39,005 nucleotides of DNA. It comes from Candidatus Sumerlaeaceae bacterium. Its GTDB lineage: Bacteria; Sumerlaeota; Sumerlaeia; Sumerlaeales; Sumerlaeaceae. Position numbers and translations under genes: made by a program. Numbering within the stretch: the first letter of the stretch is position 1; each line of letters opens with the position of its first letter. The notes under the pieces were generated by a model. It ran no database searches. It was not told the origin of the DNA and saw only the letters and a program-made list of their open reading frames with translations. The stretch is from the NCBI GenBank assembly GCA_026418615.1, contig JAOAAY010000036.1:1-39005 (forward strand), written 5' to 3'. Positions 18,716 through 27,087 of the stretch are shown here, one piece after another.

Positions 18716-20179
18716 CTAAAGCCCTCCCAGTTTCGCGCCGGGCTTCAGCACGAGGACCCCTTCATCAGCCTCAATCCAAAGGATATTGCCCTCGAACCAA
18801 GCCGGGCTGAACGCTTCGATCGTCTCAACGGCATTGGGTGTCCCGTTTTCCACCTGCGCTCCCCGGACCTTCCTGTTCCCGACTTTTACCCAGACAATCG
18901 GGTTGTTACCGTAGGTCTGCTTCTGGTGCAGGATGCCTGTCACCCGGATGCGTTGTCCCGCGTAACGGGCGTCAAACTCCTCCTTGGTTGCGGCGAAAAT
19001 GGCCTCCAGCGAACTGTTGCCGAGTGCATTGCCGCCGCCGGATCCGGCCGCTGCCTGTGGCGGCGCGGAATCGGGGCGCGCTGCCGCATCCGCGGGCACT
19101 GCCGACGGCCGTTCGTCCACCTTTTCCAAGGGCACCTCGCGAGTCATCCGCCAGGTACCCGATTCGCTCGGTTGCGTCCAAGCCCCCTCCAGCGTCGAAC
19201 CGTCCGCCGAGAGAGTCAGCCGGGCCGTGCCTGACTGCTTGTTCCACGGCTGGTAATACCGCATCAGCAAGATGCGCGTGATTGCGTCAAATTTTGCCTC
19301 GATGATCACGCCTGTTCCGCGATCGCCCTGATGCCAATGTCCCGTATAAACATTGCCTTTGCCCTGCCCCGTATCAGGCACGAATGTCACGGGTCCCCAC
19401 TGCGATTCCCAGTCGCCCGATAGGTCGCTCGAGGCGTCAGAGGTGCCCGTGGGTACGGCTGGCGCCCGCGGAGCAGGCGGCGCTGGCCGTGCGCGTGATG
19501 CCTGTGTTCCCGACGGCGTCGCCGGATCAGCCGATGACGCAGACGCGCCCGATGGCGCAGTCCCATCAGGCTTGGCCTCGGACGGCGGTAGCGGCAGCAC
19601 GCCTTCCACCCAGTTGTACACGATGGTCATCTTGCCGGAAAACCCGCCGTAACTGCCAATAAAGGCTGTTACCTGAAGGAGCATCGTTGCACCGGGCCCG
19701 CCTCCCTCAACCGCAATGACACCGTCCGCCCAGGCCGGCTCGCCCATCTTTTTGTCGGACAAATTCACAAGATAATCGCCGTTGCCCACGGCGATCTGGG
19801 CCGAAGCCTGTGAAGGCAGCGCCTTGGCCCTGTCGTTGCCTCCAAAGGACAAACTCGCCTTCACCGGGACCTTGTCCCCCGGCACCAATGTTTCTATGGA
19901 CCGGTCAAAAGTGAAACCGAAGGTCAGTTCCGCGATGTATTTCGCTTTGTCCGCATCTTCGTTCATAAATGTCATGGACAGCGATCCGTTTGCGCTCGGT
20001 TTCACCTGCAGCGCCCCGCTGATCTGTTTGAATGGCAATCCCTTGCCCAAGGTGCCCGGGTCGGGTTCCAGCCGATATTCCGCATAGCGCCAGTAACCTG
20101 ACGCCGACTCAGCCCCCAACGGCGCGCTCACCAGAAATGGCACCAAGGCGGCCAGAACATAACCCAGCACATGCTTCAT
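18716..20179 (-). CDS. Exported multidomain protein of unknown function
   Basis: 487 aa with a Sec signal peptide (MKHVLGYVLAALVPFLVSAPLGAES). Parts: a beta-rich N-terminal domain (about 25-190); an Ala/Pro/Ser linker (about 195-250); a second beta domain beginning LSGDWESQWGPVTF with repeated G-W and G-T-W turns (about 255-350), of a lipocalin-like or beta-barrel style; a second low-complexity linker (about 360-395); and a C-terminal domain (LEAIFAATKEEFDARYAGQRIRVTGIL...) resembling the OB-fold tRNA_anti-like family of secreted proteins. The ATG at 20179 follows GGAGGG with good spacing; the open frame extends upstream without a signal. I cannot assign a function. The preceding 20180-20390 holds no gene I can support. 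Confidence 0.82.
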   Translation of the reverse strand: MKHVLGYVLAALVPFLVSAPLGAESASGYWRYAEYRLEPDPGTLGKGLPFKQISGALQVKPSANGSLSMTFMNEDADKAKYIAELTFGFTFDRSIETLVPGDKVPVKASLSFGGNDRAKALPSQASAQIAVGNGDYLVNLSDKKMGEPAWADGVIAVEGGGPGATMLLQVTAFIGSYGGFSGKMTIVYNWVEGVLPLPPSEAKPDGTAPSGASASSADPATPSGTQASRARPAPPAPRAPAVPTGTSDASSDLSGDWESQWGPVTFVPDTGQGKGNVYTGHWHQGDRGTGVIIEAKFDAITRILLMRYYQPWNKQSGTARLTLSADGSTLEGAWTQPSESGTWRMTREVPLEKVDERPSAVPADAAARPDSAPPQAAAGSGGGNALGNSSLEAIFAATKEEFDARYAGQRIRVTGILHQKQTYGNNPIVWVKVGNRKVRGAQVENGTPNAVETIEAFSPAWFEGNILWIEADEGVLVLKPGAKLGGL

Positions 20180-20390
20180 GGTCGTTCTCCCTCCAAAAGA
20201 TGGACAGCGTGCCAGCCGCACTGCTAACGCGGCCGCGGTGTCCGACCCACCATGCCCCGTGGCGACTTTCGCCCTCACAGACCATGCGCACCCTGTGCAT
20301 CGAATCATCGCGAATGCCTTTGGATGCAAAAGCAATTGCTTTCTTGTAGAAAAGCGGCACGGGCAAATCCAAAACGCCACCGCGCCGGTC

Positions 20391-21284
20391 TTAAACGCCG
20401 AACAAATCGCGCTCGAACTGCGTCCAGTTCAGGTTGTGCGGGTGCGCACGCACAGTGCTTTCATAAAGCGCCGCAAAGGTTTCGGCAAATTCCTGGATTG
20501 TTTTCGCGTCAGTCACCCAACTCGGCTTATGGTAGGTCAGCAGCAGCCGTTGCTTTTCCTCGACCGCAAACGCCGGTATGATCGGCGCGCCGGCAAGGCG
20601 CGCGACCTCAGCGAAGCCTGTTCGCAATTCCACCCGCTTGCCAAACAATGTCACCGTGGCGCCACGCCGCCCGTGGATGCCGTCAAGCAGATAACTGGCT
20701 ACACCATTCTCCCTGAGTACTTCGATGGCTCGCTTGAGCGGAGCAGCCGGTGCCGCCTCCCAGTTCACAAACATGGCTTCCGCGCCAAACAGCAGGTTTC
20801 GGCCGTGAGCAGTATGCGCCAGCGGCTCCAGATACGGCCGCCGAAGCGTGAGCACCTTGATGCCTCGCCGGATCAGCCACGCCGACGGGAGTCCCGGAAT
20901 GCCAACATGGGCGGAGGCCAGCACGGCCCCGCGCCCACCCGCAAGGGCCTGCTCGACATGTTCCCACCCCGCAACCTGAAGCGATGACGCCGGGAGCGCC
21001 TGCCGGTGAAAAGCCACCACCGCCGGTGCGCAACTGTTGAGCCACATAAGCCTGCGGTGGTGGAGAGCCAACTCGCGGGGCGACTGATCCGAGCCGGCCA
21101 TTGCGACATACCCGGTGAAATGCTCCTCAAGGCGGCGCAACGCGCCCGATCGCACAGAGACGCGCAACCGCAGCCCTCCAGCACCCACGAGCAACCCCAC
21201 GGCCAATCGTGCCGGCAGACGCAACGCCAGAGCAATCAAAAGATCTGACAGGTCAAACCCGGCCCAGCGCCCCGGCAATGTCAC
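20391..21284 (-). CDS. LpxL/HtrB-like lysophospholipid acyltransferase family protein
   Basis: A 297-aa protein related to lipid A acyltransferases. It has an N-terminal hydrophobic segment (about 13-38), an ASAHVGIPG block around His126, LTLRRPYLEPL, and a C-terminal LDGIHGRRGATVTLFGKRVELRTGFAEVARLAGAPIIPAF region that parallels the D...G-V-x-V-x-F-F-G...G-x-A-x-L-A region of LpxL. The HX4(D/E) catalytic pair is altered: position 131, where Asp or Glu is expected, is Gly. Activity may therefore be changed, lost or use another residue. The GTG start (21284) overlaps the stop of the ligase gene by 4 nt, so it is the last gene of the larA-like operon. Probably a membrane-associated acyl transferase of unknown acceptor. 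Confidence 0.82.
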   Translation of the reverse strand: MTLPGRWAGFDLSDLLIALALRLPARLAVGLLVGAGGLRLRVSVRSGALRRLEEHFTGYVAMAGSDQSPRELALHHRRLMWLNSCAPAVVAFHRQALPASSLQVAGWEHVEQALAGGRGAVLASAHVGIPGLPSAWLIRRGIKVLTLRRPYLEPLAHTAHGRNLLFGAEAMFVNWEAAPAAPLKRAIEVLRENGVASYLLDGIHGRRGATVTLFGKRVELRTGFAEVARLAGAPIIPAFAVEEKQRLLLTYHKPSWVTDAKTIQEFAETFAALYESTVRAHPHNLNWTQFERDLFGV

Positions 21285-22672
21285 AGGGCCTCACGCTGTA
21301 GTTTGCCCATCGCATTGCGGGGAAGGCTGTCGCGGATTTCGATGATCCGCGGAACCTTGTACGCCGCCAGCGAGCGGGAACAGAAATCCATCAAGGCCAG
21401 CGGCTCGATGGGTCGGCGGACAACCACCAACGCTTTCACTTCCTCGCGCCCCTCGCCTGCCGGGTGGCCTACAACGGCCGCATCCGCGATGTCAGGGTGA
21501 GACAGTAGCACCTGCTCCACCTCGGCCGGATCCACTTTGTGCCCAGCAGCCGCAATAAGAACCTTGAGCCTGCCACGAAAACATAAAACTCCCCGTTCGC
21601 GCACGACCAGGTCCCCCGTGTGGAAACGGCGCCCCTCGAAACGGCTTCCGGACCGGACTTGGTCCTCTTCCACATCGTATCCTAACCCGACCGCAGGAGA
21701 CTCGATGACCAACTCGCCCGGCAGTCCGTCCGCAACTTCCGCGCCGCAGTCATCTAATATCATGGCATTGACACGCGGACACAGCGCGCCGAGGGCGAGG
21801 AACTCGCCGTCCACGACACCATCCGTGTTCAAGGCCACAGGGCCGGATTCGCTCGTCCCGTAACTTTGGTACAAAGGCACCTGAAATGCCGTCACAAATG
21901 CCGTGTGAACACGGCGCGGCAGGGCCGTGCCTACCGAGACCGCAGCGCGCAGCGAAGCCAACGCAGAACGATCGACAACACCGGCCGACTTGGCCAACAG
22001 ATCGAACAGAACCGGCGCGGCCGGGAGCAGGGTGGCTCCTTCGCGGCGCACCAAGGCCGCCACCGCACGCGGATGTGCCGTCTCCGATAGAATCACGGCG
22101 CCGCCGGCTGCCAATGTCGCCAGCAAAACATTGTTAAAACCGTAACTGTGCTCCAGAGGTAGCACCGCCAAGACCCGGTCGGAGGCGGACAGTCCAACCG
22201 ACGCAGAAAAGATTGCCATGCCCGCCTCAACCTGAGTTTCCGACCGCAAAACAAGTTTTGGTCGCCCCGTAGAACCACTGGACAACAGCCCCAGTACCGG
22301 AATCTCCGGCCAAGACCTCCCACCTTCCGTGGTGATGCCTGTTCGCTCCACGGCGTGGGGTGTCACGACAAGCCCGCACCGCGTCAGGCGCACGGTGCGC
22401 TGAAGATCCGCCGACGGCAGCGACGCCCCAACCGGTATGACCGTCGCGCCAAGGGCCAGCAGGGCCAGCGCCGAGGCGATGACTCCTTCCGTCGCTGCGC
22501 AAACCAGCGCCGCCCGCACCCCGGGGCCAGCCCCCACGGCGGCCAGTTCGCGCCGACGGCCGGCAGTCAATTCGGCGAGGCCCGCGTATGACAACCAAGT
22601 TCCGTCTGAACGGATTACCGCGGGTGCCGAGTGGAACTGCCCCAACCGGCTTGCGATTTCAGTTGGGAGCAC
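21281..22672 (-). CDS. AMP-forming acyl/aryl/aminoacyl ligase (ANL superfamily)
   Basis: 463 aa, somewhat short for an acyl-CoA ligase. The ANL motifs are complete: phosphate loop SSGSTGRPK (131-139), adenine motif YGTSESG (271-277), HTGD with Asp354, hinge GRLKVLI (366-372) and the catalytic Lys457 in RNAMGKLQREAL at the very C-terminus. It should form an acyl- or aminoacyl-adenylate and pass it to a thiol. The adjacent gene carries an acyl carrier protein domain, so a pantetheine arm there is the likely acceptor rather than free CoA (inference). The GTG start at 22672 overlaps the upstream gene by 14 nt and the stop overlaps the downstream gene by 4 nt, indicating coupled translation. Substrate unknown. 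Confidence 0.9.
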   Translation of the reverse strand: MLPTEIASRLGQFHSAPAVIRSDGTWLSYAGLAELTAGRRRELAAVGAGPGVRAALVCAATEGVIASALALLALGATVIPVGASLPSADLQRTVRLTRCGLVVTPHAVERTGITTEGGRSWPEIPVLGLLSSGSTGRPKLVLRSETQVEAGMAIFSASVGLSASDRVLAVLPLEHSYGFNNVLLATLAAGGAVILSETAHPRAVAALVRREGATLLPAAPVLFDLLAKSAGVVDRSALASLRAAVSVGTALPRRVHTAFVTAFQVPLYQSYGTSESGPVALNTDGVVDGEFLALGALCPRVNAMILDDCGAEVADGLPGELVIESPAVGLGYDVEEDQVRSGSRFEGRRFHTGDLVVRERGVLCFRGRLKVLIAAAGHKVDPAEVEQVLLSHPDIADAAVVGHPAGEGREEVKALVVVRRPIEPLALMDFCSRSLAAYKVPRIIEIRDSLPRNAMGKLQREAL

Positions 22673-24164
22673 CTGCCGGCTCTCTGGTGATCTTGGAACG
22701 CATCAGATCTGCAACCGTCCCGACCGTTGCGAAGTGCTGAGGCGTCAATTCGTTTTCAGAGATGTGACAGCCGAACTCGCGCTCCAACGCCAGAGAAAAC
22801 TCCAACAGCCCCACCGAATCCAGCGCGAGCCCCCCATCAACAAGCCGCGTCTCGGAATCAATCCGCGTATCGGTGGGCAGGCGGTTTTGTTCCACAAGCA
22901 CCTGCCTTACCCGTTCCATCACCCCCACATCCCGCACGGGGTCCGCAGGCGTAACGGTCCAGCCCGAGCCGTCGCGTTCCACAATATAGTGCGGCATGGG
23001 GCTGGGTTGGCCGACGCGGTCAGCACCCGTTATGTTCAGCATGATCACCGCGTCGCGCCGCAGGCGCCCTGCCTGTGCCAATTTGCGAGCCGCCGCCACC
23101 GTCATCGCCGATGTGTAACAAATATCAAGCCCCTCGGTCTGTCGAACAAGTTCGCGCGCCTCGCGCATCTCCTCCTGAGTCGCCGTCACAGCAAACCCGC
23201 CCGACTCAACCATAGCCCTGCGGACATACGGGTACACCATCCTCGAATCGCCGCGTAGCGTGGACTTGGACAGCCCGTGGGGACGCCTGATGATATCCTG
23301 CTCTTCCATGCGCTCCGCCCCGCGCTCCCATGCCCGGACCATGGGATTGCAGGTTTCCTCCTGCACACCCACCATGGCGGGCAACCGCGCGATGCGACCG
23401 AGCCCAAGTAATTGTTGCGCGGCGCCGAATGTGGAATAGAGCCCCATGGCGCTGCTAATGCCTTGGAAATAGTATTCAATAGGCTCCGGGATCTGCTCAA
23501 CGGCCTCGAGGTAGGCGGTCTTGAGCGACTCGCGCTTCGCAAACGAGAAGAACCCGCGCTCGGAAACCCACTCCGGATGGTTCTGGGAGAACCACCGCGC
23601 CGCTTCGTGCGCGTCCACAAAAGTGCCGTTTTTCAGCCAGTAAACGGTTATGTTGGGCTCATTGGGCCAGTTGAGGCGCTGCAGGAATTCATCCCCGACG
23701 AAGATGCTCATGCGGATGTCATCCGGATAGCGCGAGACGATCCGCGCGAGCGATGTGCAAGAATTACCCGTCGAAGAGGTGACAAACTGGCGGATGCCCA
23801 ACTCACGAAAAACCGCGACAACGAGGGCGCCCATCCGATCCTTCGTCGTCAGGGTCGGCTGCTTGGTCTCATCCTTGATGTAAACCTTGTCGAGGCCGAT
23901 GGCCCGTCCCAGTTCACGCGCATGAAAGCACGGCGTGTTGCCGTCTCCCCCGTCAATAATGCTCTCGCGCGACATCAGGGGCAGCAAGTCGAAGAAGCGG
24001 TCCATCGGGCAGCCGCTCGAGGTCAAACGAACGCGAGCCAAGTTGTACTCAATCTCGACAAGCGCGCCCGCGCAGACCGTACATTGAGGATAAAAACCCC
24101 ACGGAAACTCACGCCCGCATTGTACACAGGTAAGTCGCAGTTTACCCCCCAGCCAGTCGCCCAC
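22659..24164 (-). CDS. Threonine-synthase-like PLP enzyme fused to an acyl carrier protein domain
   Basis: 501 aa. Residues 10-33 form a zinc ribbon (Cys13, Cys16, Cys28, Cys31). Residues 60-405 are a fold-type II PLP domain with Lys108 in LTTKDRMGA as the likely Schiff-base lysine and SSTGNSCTSLA (130-140) as the cofactor loop, so the relatives are threonine synthase and cysteate synthase. Residues about 415-495 are a carrier domain: LALDSVGLLEFSLALEREFG with Ser450 positioned for 4'-phosphopantetheine, preceded by VMERVRQVLVE. I know of no standard threonine synthase with this tail. The GTG start has AAGGAG (24178-24173) 8 nt upstream, inside the end of the larA-like gene. Likely role: beta- or gamma-replacement or elimination on a substrate held by its own carrier domain or handed to it (inference). 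Confidence 0.9.
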   Translation of the reverse strand: MGDWLGGKLRLTCVQCGREFPWGFYPQCTVCAGALVEIEYNLARVRLTSSGCPMDRFFDLLPLMSRESIIDGGDGNTPCFHARELGRAIGLDKVYIKDETKQPTLTTKDRMGALVVAVFRELGIRQFVTSSTGNSCTSLARIVSRYPDDIRMSIFVGDEFLQRLNWPNEPNITVYWLKNGTFVDAHEAARWFSQNHPEWVSERGFFSFAKRESLKTAYLEAVEQIPEPIEYYFQGISSAMGLYSTFGAAQQLLGLGRIARLPAMVGVQEETCNPMVRAWERGAERMEEQDIIRRPHGLSKSTLRGDSRMVYPYVRRAMVESGGFAVTATQEEMREARELVRQTEGLDICYTSAMTVAAARKLAQAGRLRRDAVIMLNITGADRVGQPSPMPHYIVERDGSGWTVTPADPVRDVGVMERVRQVLVEQNRLPTDTRIDSETRLVDGGLALDSVGLLEFSLALEREFGCHISENELTPQHFATVGTVADLMRSKITREPAGAPN

Positions 24165-24181
24165 TCTCGTCTCTCCTTCTC

Positions 24182-25453
24182 CTATGATTCTCTGAAAGTC
24201 GCGTGAGTGATGTTTCCATACGGGATGATGGCCACACGGTCGGCCCTGCCGGACAGGTCCGACGCAAGGGCCAAAGCCTCTTGCGGACTGTGGGCCGGAT
24301 GAAATCCCAACGCCCTCACTTCTTGATCCGCCAGTTTTGACACCATGATCACATGCGCCCGCTCGCGCGCCTCACGAATCCACAAAGCGTTGTGCCCTTG
24401 CCTGACCGTACGGTTTGCAATCCGCTGATTCAGTTCCTCCCGGGTTGCCAGAGCAGTGGCCTCAAGCAGCCATTGGGGACTTCCTTCCGCGCATTCGGCA
24501 ACAAGGATGAACGCTCCGCCGGGCCGCACAATTGCGAAATTGTTGAACAGCGCCTTCAGAGCCTGAATCGCGTTCACATCGTACGGGGCGCCGCCGCTGC
24601 CAGCAATCACCCAATCGGGCCGCGCCGTCACCCCGGGCGCATCCAGTCGGCGCACGACCTCAACCCCTGCCAAGTGCGACGCTTCCATGGCACCGCCAAA
24701 AGCATGGGTGATTTCGTGCCGGGTGTTCAAGACGGTGGTCAGAGTAAAATCCGGCGGAGCAAACCGGGCTGCCTCCAGCATGTCCAGATGGATCGGGTTG
24801 GTGTCGAGATTGCCGTTTCTCGTGTCCGGATTCAACCTCACGCCGCCCTCGCGCAAGACGGCCATCGAATGGTTGGCGATGATCGTCTCCTTCGCGCTGA
24901 CCCCCGGCAGCACGGCCTTGCGCCCGCCGCTGAAACCGGCAAAATAATGAAAAGTCACCCGTCCCGTTGCGATCTTCAGATCCGATTCCAGATATTGCCG
25001 CGCCAGCCGGACGGGCGTTCCTCGTGAGGTCGTGCCAACATCCGTCAGTTGCTCGGGGTTAATGCAATCGTGCCCCCGAAAGCGCACCCGGCCCGCCGCA
25101 TCGCCCAGCAACAGCGGCGCGTCCTCCGGCCGGAAATTGTCGTGGCTACCTGTTGCCGTGCAGACGGTGATGGACTCGTCCGGTATGCCGGCCTCGTTCA
25201 GTGCGTCCGCCAGCAGGGGCACAAAAACCTCGCTGCCCGTGCGGCGGGTGCGACAGGCAATTAAGATGATCGCCGAGCGGCGGCCCCGCGCCAGTTCCCT
25301 CAAGGGCGGCGAATCAATGGGGTGAGCAAGCGCACGCCGCACCATCTCGGATGGCGATAGTGAGGGTGCCTCGCAGTTGGGCAGCAATACTTCCCCCTCG
25401 CCACCGAGGTCAAAAACCAAGGTGCTTGAGCCGTATGGCATCTCAACACGCAA
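24182..25453 (-). CDS. LarA-type nickel-pincer racemase/epimerase (DUF2088)
   Basis: A 423-aa member of the lactate racemase family, which interconverts the stereoisomers of 2-hydroxy acids using a pyridinium-thioamide nickel cofactor attached to a lysine. The key residues fit the Lactiplantibacillus LarA set with a constant offset of four or five: His104 (GSHDN), His169 (TFHYFAGFSGG), cofactor lysine Lys179 (GGRKAVLPG), nickel ligand His195 (ANHSMAV), and Arg70 in CRTRRT. The substrate may differ from lactate. The cofactor makers larB, larC and larE are not in the window. It starts at TTG 25453 (MRVEMPYG) or ATG 25441 (MPYG); family members usually have a few residues before PYG. First gene of the four-gene operon; 17 bp separate its stop from the PLP-ACP gene. 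Confidence 0.9.
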   Translation of the reverse strand: MRVEMPYGSSTLVFDLGGEGEVLLPNCEAPSLSPSEMVRRALAHPIDSPPLRELARGRRSAIILIACRTRRTGSEVFVPLLADALNEAGIPDESITVCTATGSHDNFRPEDAPLLLGDAAGRVRFRGHDCINPEQLTDVGTTSRGTPVRLARQYLESDLKIATGRVTFHYFAGFSGGRKAVLPGVSAKETIIANHSMAVLREGGVRLNPDTRNGNLDTNPIHLDMLEAARFAPPDFTLTTVLNTRHEITHAFGGAMEASHLAGVEVVRRLDAPGVTARPDWVIAGSGGAPYDVNAIQALKALFNNFAIVRPGGAFILVAECAEGSPQWLLEATALATREELNQRIANRTVRQGHNALWIREARERAHVIMVSKLADQEVRALGFHPAHSPQEALALASDLSGRADRVAIIPYGNITHATFRES

Positions 25454-25469
25454 TCAGCCGCGTTTGCAA

Positions 25470-25498
25470 TTGGAGTCCGCTTTTTTCAACCTTATAAT
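25470..25498 (+). promoter_or_regulatory. Candidate sigma-70-type promoter for the ABC ATPase gene
   Basis: TTGGAG (25470-25475), 17 nt, then a perfect TATAAT (25493-25498), notable in GC-rich surroundings. The leader to the ATG at 25775 would be about 270 nt. I see no obvious riboswitch or gene in it, although a frame is open there. The -35 is a poor match, so the call rests mainly on the -10. Confidence 0.4.
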
Positions 25499-25774
25499 CG
25501 GTATCTGCAACACGCCTCTCGACAAGCCGTACCTCGTATCTCTCTCCGGCCTGTCGCCCGTACACGGTTCCTGCCCCTCCCCTCCGCCGCCCCCCGCAGA
25601 CCCATGCTAAGCCATGTAAATAACAAGCGCGTTCTCTCCTGTCTCCTTGTGCGTGCCGCGACCTTCGATTGCACCGCAATCAGCCTCTCGCCTGCCCCGA
25701 AACAGAAACCGGTTGATTGCCTCCAATCCGCTGTCATAGTCGCGAACAATCACCATACGGAGGTGCGCAGTTAC

Positions 25775-26917
25775 ATGGCTGAAGTCCGCCTGGAATCCGT
25801 GTCCAAGGTCTACCCCGGCAATGTGCGGGCTGTGGACAATGTTAATCTGACGGTGAAGGACAAGGAGTTCCTTGTTCTCGTGGGTCCGTCGGGATGCGGC
25901 AAGTCCACCACGCTGCGCATGGTGGCAGGCTTGGAGGAGATCTCCGAGGGCAACATCTACATCGGCGACCGCCTCGTGAACGATGTCCCGCCAAAGGACC
26001 GGGACATCGCCATGGTGTTTCAAAATTACGCCCTATACCCGCACATGACCGTCGAGGAGAATCTCGAGTTCGGCCTCAAACTGCGCAAGATTCCCAAGGA
26101 AGAGCGCAAGAAGCGCGTCATGGAAGCGGCGGCCATCCTCGACATTGCGCACCTGCTGGACCGCAAGCCCAAGGCCCTATCCGGCGGCCAGCGCCAGCGT
26201 GTCGCCGTCGGGCGCGCCATTGTCCGCCACCCCAAAGTCTTCCTTTTTGACGAGCCGCTGTCCAACCTCGACGCCAAATTGCGCGTCCAGATGCGCACGG
26301 AAATCTCCAAACTCCACTCGCGCCTGCAGGCTACCATGATCTATGTGACCCACGATCAGGTCGAGGCCATGACGATGGGTGACCGAATTGTCGTCATGAA
26401 GGACGGACTTGTCCAACAGATTGATGACCCCATTTCCCTCTACGACCACCCGCAGAACAAGTTTGTCGCCGGGTTCATCGGCAGCCCACCCATGAATTTC
26501 ATGGAAGGGCAAATCCAGCAGGAGGGCGGGCTTTATTTCAGCGAGGGGACTTTCCGGCTGCGCATCCCGGAGCGCTACCACGAACCCCTCAGGCCGTTCG
26601 TCAACAAGACCGTCATCTTTGGCATCCGGCCCGAGGACATCTACGATCCCTCCTACGGCACCGAGTTGCCCAACAAGCAGGAAATCACCGCCCGCGTCGA
26701 AGTCATCGAGCCAATGGGCAGCGAGATTTACCTTTACATGACCACCGGCAAGAACCCCTTCATCGCGCGCGTCGAGCCGCATGTCCGGGCCGAGATTGAT
26801 CAGCAAAAGCAACTCATCTTCAACATGGACAAGGCGCACTTCTTCGACGCCAGCGATGAACGCAATTTGCTGTTTGAAATCGAACGCGACGCGCAGGCGG
26901 CCGGGTCGGCCATCTGA
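25775..26917 (+). CDS. Sugar-type ABC transporter ATP-binding protein (MsmX/UgpC family)
   Basis: A 380-aa ATPase of the carbohydrate-uptake CUT1 class. Walker A is GPSGCGKST (about 38-46), the Q-loop VFQNYALYPHMTVEENLEFGL, the signature LSGGQRQRVAVGRAIVR, Walker B VFLFDEPLSNLDAKLR and the H-loop YVTHDQVEAMTMGDR. The C-terminal 130 residues form the TOBE/MalK-like regulatory domain (FGIRPEDIY). Such ATPases often serve several permease pairs encoded elsewhere, which fits the absence of permeases here. ATG 25775 follows GGAGGT (25759-25764) by 10 nt; the frame is open further upstream but without a start signal. Divergent from the larA-like operon. Confidence 0.95.
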   Translation: MAEVRLESVSKVYPGNVRAVDNVNLTVKDKEFLVLVGPSGCGKSTTLRMVAGLEEISEGNIYIGDRLVNDVPPKDRDIAMVFQNYALYPHMTVEENLEFGLKLRKIPKEERKKRVMEAAAILDIAHLLDRKPKALSGGQRQRVAVGRAIVRHPKVFLFDEPLSNLDAKLRVQMRTEISKLHSRLQATMIYVTHDQVEAMTMGDRIVVMKDGLVQQIDDPISLYDHPQNKFVAGFIGSPPMNFMEGQIQQEGGLYFSEGTFRLRIPERYHEPLRPFVNKTVIFGIRPEDIYDPSYGTELPNKQEITARVEVIEPMGSEIYLYMTTGKNPFIARVEPHVRAEIDQQKQLIFNMDKAHFFDASDERNLLFEIERDAQAAGSAI

Positions 26918-26979
26918 CAGTCCGGTGGGGATTTTACTACTGTTGCCTGTCACGCTGACACCCGCGGTATAAAGGGTGC

Positions 26980-27087
26980 GAGATGCCTTTTCCGGATCCC
27001 ATGACGGTTGACACCGGGCGGGCGCGTTGCGCACGGCGTTGAATAGGTAGGTGAGATGCCCTTTCCGGACCCCATGACGGTCGACAC
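26980..27087 (+). repeat. Duplicated gene start: 35-bp direct repeat spaced 73 bp
   Basis: 26980-27014 and 27053-27087 match at 32 of 35 positions, each beginning GAGATG. All three differences are T-to-C changes at third codon positions (CCT/CCC, GAT/GAC, GTT/GTC) and silent. The second copy is the start of the gene at 27056; the first opens a 19-codon frame (26983-27042). Confidence 0.85.
26983..27042 (+). CDS. Putative 19-aa leader peptide or decayed duplicate start
   Basis: ATG at 26983 encodes MPFPDPMTVDTGRARCARR and a TGA at 27040-27042. The first eleven residues are identical to those of the membrane protein that starts at 27056. AAAGGG lies 7 nt upstream. It could be a translated upstream frame or a remnant of duplication; expression is untested. 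Confidence 0.3.
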   Translation: MPFPDPMTVDTGRARCARR

